Source of the DNA: Excoecaria cochinchinensis
Lineage: Eukaryota; Streptophyta; Magnoliopsida; Malpighiales; Euphorbiaceae
Reading direction: 5' to 3'
DNA length: 64,000 bases
NCBI GenBank assembly: GCA_947683425.1
Contig: CANTUQ010000031.1
Span: 9,732,501-9,796,500, forward strand
Shown: piece after piece, positions 9,958 through 20,290 of the stretch
Layout of the letters: each line of letters opens with the position of its first letter
Numbering within the stretch: the stretch's first letter is position 1
Notes under the pieces: model-generated
The model's database searches: none
What the model saw: the letters and a program-made list of their open reading frames with translations, nothing else
Told to the model about the DNA's origin: nothing
Made by a program: the position numbers and the translations under genes

Positions 9958-12014
9958 GAACCTATAAGCACCGTGTCCCGGAGCGGTCCGGATCAGAGGT
10001 TACCCTATGATGAAATCAGTGTCCGAGCCTGTATGAGGGACTGGATTTGGAGGTTTTAGTCCCGCGTTCCATGAGAAGTGAGCCTTTTAACCATTCCTGG
10101 GCAGAGGGAGAGAAAAACAGAGGTTTTTTCGAGTCGAAAGGAATTTTTGTCCTCCACAGACGGCCAGCCCGTCTGTGAAGTCAGCCCGTCGCTCCGAGTC
10201 ACCGACGGCTTGTGGTGTTTTCCGATGCCCGTCGGAAAGTCACCGCCCCTGTCAGAACGCCGCTTGGTTTCCCGGAGCACGCAATCGTTCTGACGCCCGT
10301 CGGTGGATGTGGCAGGGCCGTCGGACGAATCCTTGTGTCAGTAGAATTCTTCCGACGCCCGCCCCCGTACACCGACGCCCGTCGGTCGTGTCTGGCTAAA
10401 AAGCTCCGGATTTTCATTTGAAAAGGGTTGGAAAAATTTTCAAAGAAGGAAACTCTGCCCAATTTCAAGCAAATTTTCCCTCTCTTCCAACAAAACACAC
10501 TTTCTAAGGGAATCTATTGAATCAAGGATCAAATCAATCAAAATGAACTAAAACTAATTAGTTTTCTTTAGATTTTGACTCCAAAACCGATCTTTGAGGG
10601 GTTGAAGAAGAAATAGTTCATTTTCTTTCTTCGGTCCTTAATCTTTTGCTTCTCGTGGAACGCGCGGGGCTCTAATCAACACAAGAATCTCACCCAAAGC
10701 GATTATCAGAGGGTAAATATACCGGATTCTTTCTCCATTTCATCTCATATTTATTTCCTATTGTGTACAATTTTTAAACATCTGTCCTTATTTTCTCTTA
10801 TCTTGACTCTCTTATCTCCCTTTTGGGATAAAACCATTTTTTGACTTTGAAAACGTTTTTCTCCATTCTGTTTTTTCGGAGACAGTGGTGACCGACGGGT
10901 CATCTTTATCACCGACGCCCGTCGGTCACCCACCTACAGATCCCCCTCCTTGAGTGACAAATGGGCATCTCGCTTACCTTAACCGACGCCCGTCGGTCAA
11001 CCAAGGAAGGCCGTCAGTGGGTTCTGTCTCCATTTTTAATCATTTTTTTAAGTCCTTTTGACTTCTTATATGTTAATTTCATGTATATTAACATCTCTTA
11101 ACTTTTTATGAGTGTACATGATTCTCTTGGATAATCCCGAGCTGGAGCGGCTGACTACCATATTTGGAGGACTTCATCCGGTTTAGTTTTCCTAATTCTC
11201 TTAAGTATTTTCTCTATTTGTTATTCATTGATTATTTCATGTATATGGATATACTCTTTTCATACCTCGTTAATATATAAAGATGATCCAATGATTTGTA
11301 CTCAAATAAAAATGAGATTTGTATAAATTGCAAAAAGGGGGGTCCAACGCCCTATTTTTATCCAATAAAGATCACTACGGATAAAAATCCCCAATTTTAA
11401 TAACGATGCATGCGAGGACCAAAGTCCTCAAAATAAGCAAATGCCCCGATTTATGTATGATCCGCACATTTACGGAAGGGAGTTGTATTCCGCTCCTTGT
11501 ATTATTGTAATTCCTTGCTTTCATTTTTTATCTGATCATTTATGGCTTTCAAGATGTGAATAAATGCGCCTTTAATCAACTGCATAGTTTGGAGAGAGAG
11601 CGAATTAATGATTTTAAAATTTAATCATAAAATAATTGAGGTAGAAATATATGAGAAATCCCGGACCCAGCTCTGGTCTTTGGGCTTGAGAGGTTAGAGG
11701 TTATCCTCCAAAATACTTCTTGGGTCACGAGGCTTTAGCGCTAATCCTAGGCTCCTTAGGGTGAGAAGTTCAACTTCCATGACCCCTCTGGCTGGCCCAA
11801 AATGGATACCAAGCGCAGTCTTAGGCTCTCCGAGGCGAGAGTAACTTTCCCAATGTTCTATTGGGTGGCGACTCCATGAAACCTCCTTGTTGCCCAATAA
11901 AGACGCACTTGCGATTCATCGCAAGATGTCAACGGACCCGCAAATGCCCCGATCGCCCACGTGCGGGCGGTCCGAAAGGGCGGCGCATCGGGATCCGGCG
12001 CGCGTCACAGAACC
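9958..12014. repeat. GAACC target-site duplication flanking the solo LTR
   Basis: GAACC at 9958-9962 and again at 12010-12014 directly flank the LTR, a perfect 5-bp duplication typical of Ty3/Gypsy integration. Confidence 0.85.
9963..12009 (+). mobile_element. Solo LTR of the plus-strand Tat family
   Basis: TATAAGCACC...GCGTCACA is the counterpart of the 5' LTR at 24811-26860 (TGTAAGCACC...GGGTCACA), with the first TG now TA. It has no PBS after it but gag sequence instead, with perfect duplications on both sides, so it is a solo LTR left by recombination between two LTRs. It holds the CCGTCGG palindromes (10160-10400, 10890-11020). The core promoter is damaged: CTAAAAAGC where the other copy has CTATAAAAGC. 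The same insertion site is used in copy B, where the element keeps its internal region. Confidence 0.85.
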
Positions 12015-12163
12015 TCTTTAGTTTATTGTGAAAAATTAGCCATTTTTGAATAATTGAACTTCTATTAACTGCCCTTGATCTGGGTCCTGGCCTCAGATAA
12101 AAGGTCTTTTAATTAGGCGACTGTTGGAACCCCAAAATCACCTAGGTAAATGGTCTACAATGG
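12015..12163 (-). pseudogene. Tat gag N-terminal piece (copy A)
   Basis: Minus-strand translation starting just after a candidate splice acceptor (TTTTTTCAG, last base 12164) contains IVDHLPR, a TGA where Trp is expected, and SNSRLIKRP, like the gag start at 27651. It ends MANFSQ, a stop, then TKEV before the LTR insertion; the frame resumes as ALIAQEIDERFEEL at 9957. Confidence 0.6.
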
Positions 12164-12164
12164 C

Positions 12165-13122
12165 TGAAAAAACTAAGGGGTTAGAATGATGCATGGCATG
12201 TAATGTATGATCGTGATGTGCAGATGGTCCTCGATGAGTGAAAGATCAATAGTTTACAATAATATGATGCGATGCATGGAAAAAATTGTACATAGGATGA
12301 TATGTACATGTGAAAAATAATATACAGACAAAAGGATATACACACACAAAAATAAAATGCATATGTTTTTTTTTTTAAAAAAAATATGTATGAATGGCAC
12401 GCGATGCATGAGCATGCTGTGCAGCATCCACAACCACATGCAAGCAGATAGATCATTCCAACATTTTCTCTCCCACACACGAGGTAGTGTAGTCTTTTTC
12501 CTAGGTGGTATTTATCCAAGGGTTACAAAGGGAACCCATTGGACGCTTATGGTGCACAGTTAAAAGCCGACATCATAACACCTCTTGCCTAATGTGCATA
12601 CATATGGGTGTTTGGCTATTGTGTATTTAAACAGTCCAACTAAATTAAGATGGGCCCACCGGGACATGAAAGTTCTTGATGAAGACCATTTAATTTGATT
12701 GAGTTTATTCAATATATGACGGCACAAATAGCAAGCACGGTATTATGGTACATTTCACCTAGTGGAAGTATCTATTGCCATTACATGAGCTTTGGTCAAA
12801 AGGTGGTGATACTTTCGGGCTACCCAAGCATGGTCCCTGCCAACGGGTCTAGCTCATCACGAGCATAACGACCGATTAGGTCTCAATTTGACATACCATA
12901 AGGTACGAGGCTTGGGCTAGTGATTATCCTTAATACTTCCCCACATTGAGTGAACGTAGGGTCGTGCTTTGGGAATGCACCAGGGCTAAAATAGGGACCA
13001 AACTAGCATAGATCTAAGGCTCTAGCATGGATGCAATGCAATTTTGAAAAAGGATGAAAATTTTTAAACTAAAACTCAATTGTAAATTTCAACCAAGGTA
13101 CTTTCAAAGGGAAGTCTCTGAA
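12165..13122 (-). other. Leader region of Tat copy A
   Basis: Untranslated leader between PBS and gag, homologous to 26881-27640 and 53134-53893. It carries an ACATATG-rich stretch (12240-12380), the 'CACACGAGGTAG' and 'GGGACATGAAAG' blocks, and 'ATGAGCTTTGGTCAAAAGG' near 12785. No gene. Confidence 0.7.
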
Positions 13123-13141
13123 GTCCCCAGTGGAGTCGCCA
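13123..13141 (-). promoter_or_regulatory. tRNA-Arg-type primer-binding site (copy A)
   Basis: On the minus strand TGGCGACTCCACTGGGGAC lies one base after the 5' LTR end. It complements the 3' end of plant tRNA-Arg (CCCCAGCGGAGTCGCCA) with one mismatch. Tat/Ogre elements use tRNA-Arg. Confidence 0.85.
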
Positions 13142-13142
13142 C

Positions 13143-14737
13143 TGTGACACGCGCCGAACGCCGGGACGCCCCGAACGCCCGCTTTTAGGGCGATCGAGAG
13201 AGGTTCATGAAACTTGTAGGTGAAATTTTAAGGGCATCTATTTCGGGCAACAAGGAGGTTTCATGGAGTCGCCACCCAATAGAACATTGGGAAAGTTCGT
13301 CTAGCCTTAGTGAGCCTAAGACAGCGCAGCTATGTCCATCATAAGCAAACCGGAGGTATCTTGGACGCCCCACCCTAACATTAGGATGGCCCTCTCGGCC
13401 TCGCGCTTGGGCAAACCAGAGGTGTCTTGGAGGCCCCACACGAATAGAACATTATGATGGCCCTCTCACCTCGTAGCGCCTAGGACTGTGCAAATTGAGC
13501 CTTTTTACAGGACACAAAAGGTGTCTTGGAGGCCCCACCCCAATAGAAAATTGAGGTGGCCCTCTCGCCTCGTTGAGCCCAAAGACCAGAGAAGGTTCGG
13601 GACTTCCCATTTATTCATACCTTGGTTAAATTTATAATTGAGTTTTGAATTTAACATTTCATCCCATTTCTCATTTAATTTTAATGCAGTTTAATTTAAC
13701 GCGCATGTTAATCACATAATGAAAGTGGTAAATAAAGTAAATGAAAGTAAAATAAATTACAACAAAACTAGAGGTGGAATACAACCCCCATTGTAAATAA
13801 ATAAAAAAATAAATCATACATAAAACGAGCTATTTATTAAAGGTGAGGACATTGGTCCTCACATGCGTGTTTAAAGAAAATAATTTTAACGTGACAATTT
13901 ATTTTGGATTGAAGAAACTAGGACATTGGTCCCATTTTTATTAAAATAACCCAAGTTTAGTTAATAGAAATATTTTTGAGATTTTTTTTATTAACGTGCA
14001 TGAGAAAATAAATTTATTAAATATTACATAATAAAAATACAATAAACCAAAAAATAATAAAAACTAAAGAATGGCGAATCCATCCGAAAAGCATCTCCAA
14101 ATCTCCATGGGCTTTCACTTGGTATGGAAAAATACTCACATATAAAAATAAGTATTGAAAATAAAAAAAAAATACAAATAAAAGTGAAGTTAGTAATAAA
14201 AAAATTAATTTAAACATGTAATAAAGATAATTAAGATAAAAACAAATAAACATCCATCATGTATGGCAAATTAATTAAATGTCATAATAAAATATGCAAC
14301 TTTTCATATTAACAATTCAACATGCATAAATAATAAAAATAACAACAATAATAAAATTCAACATGCATGAAAACATAAATAATAATAAAAAATAATAATT
14401 ATAACAATAACAAATTATAACAATAAACAAAACTAATAAAAATAATGATAACGATAGTAATAATGATAAATAATAACTAATAATAACACTAATCACAATA
14501 ATAATAACAATACTAATGATAATAATAATAATAATATAATAACATCAAAGAAGATGAACAATCAAATTAAATATTCAAGAATAAAATGTAATAGAATAAA
14601 TATAACATATTAAAACATGATAAATAATAATACCAATAAAAATATCAATAATAGTTTATGAACAATAATGATGATAATGATAATCATAAAAATAGAAACA
14701 AAAGATGAATAATCAAATAAAGAGCAAAAGGATGATC

Positions 14738-14778
<41 letters not shown>

Positions 14779-15824
14779 TAAATAAGAACACAAGAAATAA
14801 GAAGTAAAAAATAATATATCTAAAAGAATTTACATGATAACTATTTAATTGTAAATAAAAATTGAATTAAAAATTAAGCCAAGAATGCTTACCCTCAAAA
14901 TTTCGTTTGATGAAATGAAAGTAAATGATCCAATTTCTTGTCTTGATTTGTAAGAATTATATTAGAAAAATAAAATATTGAAAAGAAATTTTAACTTAAG
15001 AACAAACAATTAATTTATTTGTCTCAAGGTAAAAAATTGTTAAATAAAAAGGAAGAAAATTCCCAAGAACAAAAATTGCTCTTTTTGCTTTGAGAATAAT
15101 CTTGGAAAATCTTTTAGAAAATTGAGACAATTTTCTTTTTGAAAAAAGATGAAGAAGAAAAAATTTTCTAAAGAAAATGCCCCCCCATAATTCTCTCTCC
15201 AAAAATGATTTTATACCTCCCCAAAATAAATCAGATTCTTATTAAATTAAAATCAATTTAATTTTCATAACCACAAAAAACTGATAAATTTGAAAGGTTT
15301 AGAATCCAAAAAGTTTTAGAATTAAATTCTATAAAAAAAATGAAGAAAAAAGCATTAAAAAATGAAGAAAAATTCAAAAATAGGCCAAAAAATGGAAATA
15401 CGGCAGAAATGGGAGAGGGACGTGCGCCAGGTGGCGAGCGCCGCCCGACGGGCATCACCGCGCCCAGTGCACGCGCAAGGCTGTGTGCGCGATGCCCTGG
15501 TTATCGCTCGTGCAGCAGCGCGCGCTGGGCGCTGCGCGTCGCCCAACGTGCCCCGTGCCTGCTCCGCCTGCGGCTGGGGCGCAGCCGCACTCTCGACACT
15601 CGCGAACTTTTTTTTTTTTAAATAATTTTCTAAAAAACTATAATTTCAAAACATACCCTTTTTGTCCCAAAATAATTTTTAAAATACATTTTTATTTATT
15701 TCTAATAAATCAATCCGACAAGGAAATCGTCACTTCCAACTTTCATTTTTGCCTATAAATAGGCACACTTAATTTCATCATTGGGTAATCCTAATCTAAG
15801 CTGCTCCGGGACCCAGTGTCTACA
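13143..15824 (-). repeat. 5' LTR of Tat copy A
   Basis: Starts (element sense) TGTAGACACTGGGTCCC at 15824 and ends GTGTCACA at 13143. It matches the 2716-5354 LTR nearly throughout, including the three TTGGAGGCCCCAC blocks and the TAA tract. Its GC-rich block (15415-15605) is visibly longer than in the other LTR. Confidence 0.85.
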
Positions 15825-16127
15825 CTACCAAAGCATGGTCCCTGCCAATGGGTCTAACTCATCACAAGTATAACGACCGATCGTGTCTCCATTTGATATA
15901 CCATGAGGTACTAGGCTTGGGCTGGTGATTATCCTTAACACTTACCTATAATGAGTGAAAGTAGGGTTGTTCTTCGGGAATGCACCGGGGTAAAAGAGAT
16001 GCCAAACTAGCATATCTCTAAGGCTCTAGCATGATGCAATGCAATTTCAGAAGAGAGATGGAATTTTAGTTTTAAAAACTCAATTATACATTTTAACCAA
16101 GACACTTTCAGAGCAAAGTCACAAAAT
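15825..16127 (-). other. Leader of the outer Tat element, resumed
   Basis: Continues the leader broken at 2715: 'AAGCATGGTCCCTGCC', 'ATAACGACCGATCG', 'TGATTATCCTTAACACTT' in the same order as 12830-13122. No gene. Confidence 0.75.
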
Positions 16128-16144
16128 CCCCAGTGGAGCCGCCA
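16128..16144 (-). promoter_or_regulatory. Primer-binding site of the outer Tat element
   Basis: The minus strand reads TGGCGGCTCCACTGGGG, the tRNA-Arg-type site with two changes from the expected complement, one base from the LTR end. Confidence 0.75.
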
Positions 16145-16145
16145 C

Positions 16146-16426
16146 TGTGACACGCGCTGGAACCGGTAAGGCCCTCATTTAGGAGGCCCGCTTTTAGGGC
16201 TCGAGGGATTGGTTCGCATCTTTTGATCTTGGGCATCATGAGACATTTTGGACACCTCTTTCCAATAGAACATTGGAAGGATCATGACACCTTTGGGCAC
16301 ATTTGAGATATTTTAGAGTCGCCGACCAATTATCGAGAAATTAGGAAAGGTCATATAACCTCTATGGTCTAAACCAGAGATGGTGTTTGGAACTTCAGTC
16401 ATATTTATGCCTTGGTTAATTATAAA
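16146..16426 (-). repeat. 3' part of the outer Tat 5' LTR
   Basis: Begins TGTGACACGCGC on the plus strand and includes 'CCGCTTTTAGGGC' and 'CCAATAGAACATTGG', as other Tat LTRs do. It is cut at 16426 by insertion of the Tekay element. The rest of this LTR is not seen in the window. Confidence 0.75.
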
Positions 16427-17454
16427 TGTAACACCCCGTAACCACCCTAGTAGATTGAGCCCTGTGTATGTGTAAGCGTGTGTGTGGTTAATGTTGTAAT
16501 TGTGTTAATTTGAGTATGTATAACCTTGTGGCGTGTGTATTTTAATTGTTAAGTTATTTTATGTGTGTCTTGGATTGTATTTGGGTGTGAGCATTTGTAT
16601 GGGAGTAGGGTGTGAGAGTATATGTTCCTATGGGAGAGTGCCTTGTGGTAAGTAAAAGGGGGATTTAGATGGCTAGGGTTTGATCCTTATCCCATTTTTC
16701 TTCTTCTTCCTCCTCCTTACGTTATTCTTCCTCTTTTGATTTCCTTTCCAATTTCTTGTTTGCTGGAAGTTGGTGAGCTTGTTGAACTTTGGGGTAGTTG
16801 AGTTGATTGGTAAGATTAATAGGGTTCTTCTTCTTATTTTTCTTTCTTTCACTGTAAATGAGTTTTTATATCTATGTGTGAGTGTGAGTTTGAGCTGTAG
16901 TTTTGCTGGGTTTTGTGGTTCAGAAATCCCACCTAAGGAGGCAAAAGGCAAGGATATCGCGAGTGGGAGTGGAGCCCCTTGATAGGAGCTAAGGAGAGCA
17001 AGGTTTGGGAATCTATGAATTTTGATGTGTTGTGTATAAATTGTGTATTTGTTTGAATGAATTGCTTGGTAATTGGATATGTAAGGAGGTTTGTCTTAGC
17101 GTAAATATTATTGGTTTGTTTGGATTTGAACTTTGTTGTTTGATGTTGGTGTAATTTAATTTAAATGGATTAGAATAAATTTTGCAGCAACTTTCCTGGG
17201 AATTGACGTATTGAGATTTTGATTAAGCTCAATTGTGATTTGATTGTGTTAATTGTTGTGAAATTGGTATGTTTATGTCATTTTTGAGGAATGAGGAGTT
17301 TATTTTAAGATAGAATGGAGGTTGGGTTGTTTTGGGTCAGGTTGGTGTTGAAGATATGGGTTTTATGCGATTCACACGGTGGTAAGGCTTGAGCATACCC
17401 TCGTGTGAATCTATTCTGCCAAGAAGTGATGGTTTGTGCGTAAATCACATTATT

Positions 17455-17705
17455 CGGTCATTTCCTTCGAGTCCTCTCCCTTCAGCATGACTCGTGCATC
17501 TCCTCACGTAACGGGGTAGAGCGAGGGTCTTCACGGGAGACAACTCGTGCACTGGAAAGAAGCAGAGAGCAGGAGCACGAGTCGTGCTCCTGGCTGAAAG
17601 CCGAGCATGAGCCGTGTTCTGGGAGCACCACTCGCGCTCCCTTAGTTGGGAGCAGGAGCACGAGTCGTGCTCTTCAGCACGACTCGTGTCCCTCTCAGTC
17701 ACACG
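17455..17705. repeat. CACGAGTCGTG palindrome cluster
   Basis: At least six near-palindromic sites of the type GAGCACGAGTCGTGCTC, for example near 17574-17592 and 17650-17690. The cluster occupies the same relative LTR position as the palindrome blocks of other families. A mirrored CACACGG pair flanks it (17373 and 17701). Confidence 0.8.
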
Positions 17706-18489
17706 GTAGTATGGGCTTACCCATACCGCCGTGTAAAATAGTTTTGTCCCCGATTTTGCAAAAATTTCAAATGTGTCTCTTTAAGTCCTTTTTCCTTTGT
17801 TTTGAATTCTTTAGCCTTATTTTATGAATTATTCATTGGCAAATGACATATATTGGTATTTTAACTTAGTCAAATAATAAATATTGTGTACAATATTTCA
17901 TGTTACACTTTGTTGAATACTATTGGACTATTTGTATGTTATTATATGATTTTTGGATTACAAATTGTGTATATGATATGCTAAACCATGAATTACATGA
18001 TGCATGACCTGCAAGAGTCAAATAAGTGGATAGTTAGGCATGCCTAATAGAGTTAGTGTAGCTACAACCAGTGTATGATTTGGACCCTGATCAAGTCCCC
18101 CGAATGGATCTCCGTGATCCCTCTGTCTTGGATCTTGTTGAAGATCCCACGCGAAAATGTTTTGAATAAAAAGAAAAGAAAAGTTTTCGATACCTTCGGG
18201 TATCCATGTGCACTATGAGATATCATTGATACCCTCGGGTATCCACACGTACTCATTATCCACTCTTTTGGTTAAGCAGGTGCAATAGTGTCATTATATG
18301 TAAAATTTGAAAGAACGTTTAATTGCAATGATGTAGATATAGATAGTATGTAAGCATGTGAAATAATGTGGGTATTGTATTTTCATGCATCGATTTATTC
18401 TCTGAAATCTTGATACTGAATGTGCCATTAGTATGTGTATATCTGTTGATGCCACTGTGAGTGGTCGTTTTACATCTGTGTTTTCCCCA

Positions 18490-18530
18490 CTAAGCAATTT
18501 TGCTTAGCACGGGTGTTTATCCGTGCAGGT
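18490..18530 (+). other. Two consecutive stem-loops, conserved in Tekay-type LTRs
   Basis: CTAAGC-AATTTT-GCTTAG is followed at once by CACGGGTG-TTTAT-CCGTGCAGGT. The same tandem arrangement occurs at 41320-41360, 45342-45382 and 48329-48366. Confidence 0.6.
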
Positions 18531-18968
18531 GTGGAAGGTTTTGAAGGTTTTGAGCAGTGCATTCCACATCAGCAGGGCCAACACAACTAGAGGATAGAGA
18601 TTTTGTAGTTTTAGGCCTCATATTCTTTTTGTATATGTTATAGTCTTATACTTTTGAAGCTATGTAAAGAACATTTTGTAAATTATTGTGAAACTAACTA
18701 TAAATATAGCTCAGTGTGCTGAGGCACGTTTGTACCTTTGGGACATGTAAAGTTACTTTTATTATATTAATGTAATGCAGTGTTTTTGTTCAATAGTCTA
18801 TTCTCTGATGATTTATGAAATTTTAATTTGCCCGACTGTTGAGGTATATTGTATGTATTTAGGTGATGTTGTTCGTACATTTTGGTAATAACCCTCATCT
18901 ATCGGGGACCTTCATCTTTTTCGCGGGATGAACCTCCCTACGTATAGGTAAGGGGTGTTACATTTTGT

Positions 18969-18980
18969 TGTATCAGAGCC
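18969..18980 (+). promoter_or_regulatory. iMet-type primer-binding site
   Basis: TTGTATCAGAGC, seven bases after the LTR end. The canonical plant tRNA-iMet site is TGGTATCAGAGC, so the second base has changed. Confidence 0.8.
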
Positions 18981-19066
18981 TAGGTTTAGGCTTTTCTGGG
19001 CTAGTGTAAGAAAGAGGATACGATTGGAGTTGTGTTGGCCTAACGCAGATTAGTGTCTGTTTTGTA

Positions 19067-20290
19067 GTGCTAGAGTCTGCTCGTGAATCGCTTGAGGGAT
19101 CAGTGGAGAGCGTGAATCCTCAAGAGCAAGATCCATCAATTTTGGGTCCGGCTCAACCCCCTAGGGTGCAACCTGAAGCCCCTGCAGTTCCTTTTGAAGC
19201 CATGCTCAAGATATCTCAGGATATGGCCAGGGTGCTAGAGGGAATAACTGCCCCTAGAGCACCTATTGAGAATATGAGAAAGTTTAGAGCGGAGGATTTC
19301 TTTGGTACCAGCTTAGACGAATCAGATAAAACTGAGATATGGATTGATAAAGTGAAGAGGGTGCTAAGGGAAATTAGATGTCCTCCTAATAGAGAAGTTG
19401 AATGTGTAATATCGTTGTTGCAAGGCTCAGCCTACGACTGGTGGAGGTTAGTGCTTAGTCATCCCCAGCGTCCCGAGCTGATGACTTAGGAGTTTTCTGA
19501 GAAAGAGTTCCAAAATAAGTATGTAACCAAGGCCTTGAAAGATGCAAGGTAAGCACAGTTCTTGAGTCTCAAGCAGAGAGTAATGACAGTGGCTGATTAT
19601 GAGAATGAGTTTAACCGGCTTAGTAAATATGCGCCGCTGGGAGTTCTTACTGATGAATTTCGTTGTCAGCATTTTGAGGTAGGTTTGAACGAATCTTTGA
19701 AAGTCATGTTGGTTTCTTTGATATCTGCGCTAAATGTCAATTACTATCAGCTTGTTCAGGCAGTGTTGAGAGCGGAACGATCTGAGAATGTGTTGAGAGA
19801 GAAGGCTTAGCAAAGGAGGACTTCTCGGGGTAGTTCTTCTTTGGTTAAGAGGTCTAAGGAACCTTCAGTAAATCCCTCTGGTGAGTCATATGTTAATCCG
19901 GCTATGAGGGGTAGAAGATAAGAGTCGGCTCGAGGGTCTAGTTCTGGTAGAGGAGTTTTGGGTGGTAGAGGTGATGTGGTGCCCCTGTGCTCCCATTGCA
20001 ATAAGCGCTATTGGGGCGAATGTCGCTGGTTGACAGGAGGGTGTTTTAGATGTGGAAGCACGGACCATTTGCTAGCTAATTGTCCAAATCTGCAAGAGAA
20101 TTCTCAGAATCAGCAAGAGACTAGTCGGGCAGGATCTAATGCTCCTCAAGGTAGTCGAGGTAGAGGTAGAGGACGGGGTTGTGGAGGATGGCCTCGAGAT
20201 AGAGAGACTTCTGAGACTGTGGATCACCCAGGACCTGTGTCTGCTCGGGCATATACAATGAGAGCCAGAGATGAGCAAGAGGCACCAGAG
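19067..20290 (+). pseudogene. Tekay-type gag pseudogene
   Basis: The capsid/nucleocapsid precursor is read in one frame from 19067. It contains the capsid segment FRAEDFFGTSLDESDKTEIW, CVISLLQGSAYDWWRLV and TVADYENEFNRLSKYAP, and a C-terminal zinc knuckle CFRCGSTDHLLANC (C-x2-C-x4-H-x4-C). Stops at 19487 (TAG, Trp in the related gag), about 19551, 19808 and 19920 break it. Compared with the gag at 41821, the ATG is gone: CTAGAGTCTG replaces TTTAGATGGAGTCTG, apparently a 4-bp loss. Not translatable as it stands. Confidence 0.85.

Larger units (their letters stand above)
2716..15824 (-). mobile_element. Non-autonomous Tat-lineage Ty3/Gypsy element, copy A
   Basis: Two LTRs (2716-5354 and 13143-15824) in the same orientation flank an internal region. 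The region has a tRNA-Arg-type PBS beside the right LTR and a PPT beside the left LTR, so the element reads right to left. Internal order (minus strand): leader, gag start, [solo plus-strand LTR], gag rest, short pol linker, inverted RT fragment, integrase remnant, antisense-gene remnant, tandem repeat, PPT. Protease, most of RT and both RNase H domains are missing. It is inserted in the leader of an outer Tat element, with a CTAAC/CTACC duplication. It cannot encode its own enzymes. Confidence 0.85.
16427..18962 (+). repeat. 5' LTR of the Tekay-type element
   Basis: TGTAACACCCCGTAACC...GGGGTGTTACA, with inverted TGTAACA/TGTTACA ends. It has the family modules TAGGCATGCCTAA (18038), GGACCCTGATCA (about 18080), GGTATCCA repeats (18190-18245), CTCATTATCCAC (18253) and paired hairpins (18490-18530). 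Confidence 0.9.

Noticed and set aside
10078..10498. Overlapping Arg/Pro/Ser-rich frames on both strands
   Set aside because: By-products of CCGTCGG palindromes in the solo LTR; the copy at 24926-25400 does not keep the same frames intact.
14017..14253. Hydrophobic small protein on the minus strand
   Set aside because: AT-rich LTR sequence; not kept in the sister LTR.
19448..20278. Minus-strand frames opposite the Tekay gag
   Set aside because: Shadows of the gag frame, which carries the recognisable motifs.
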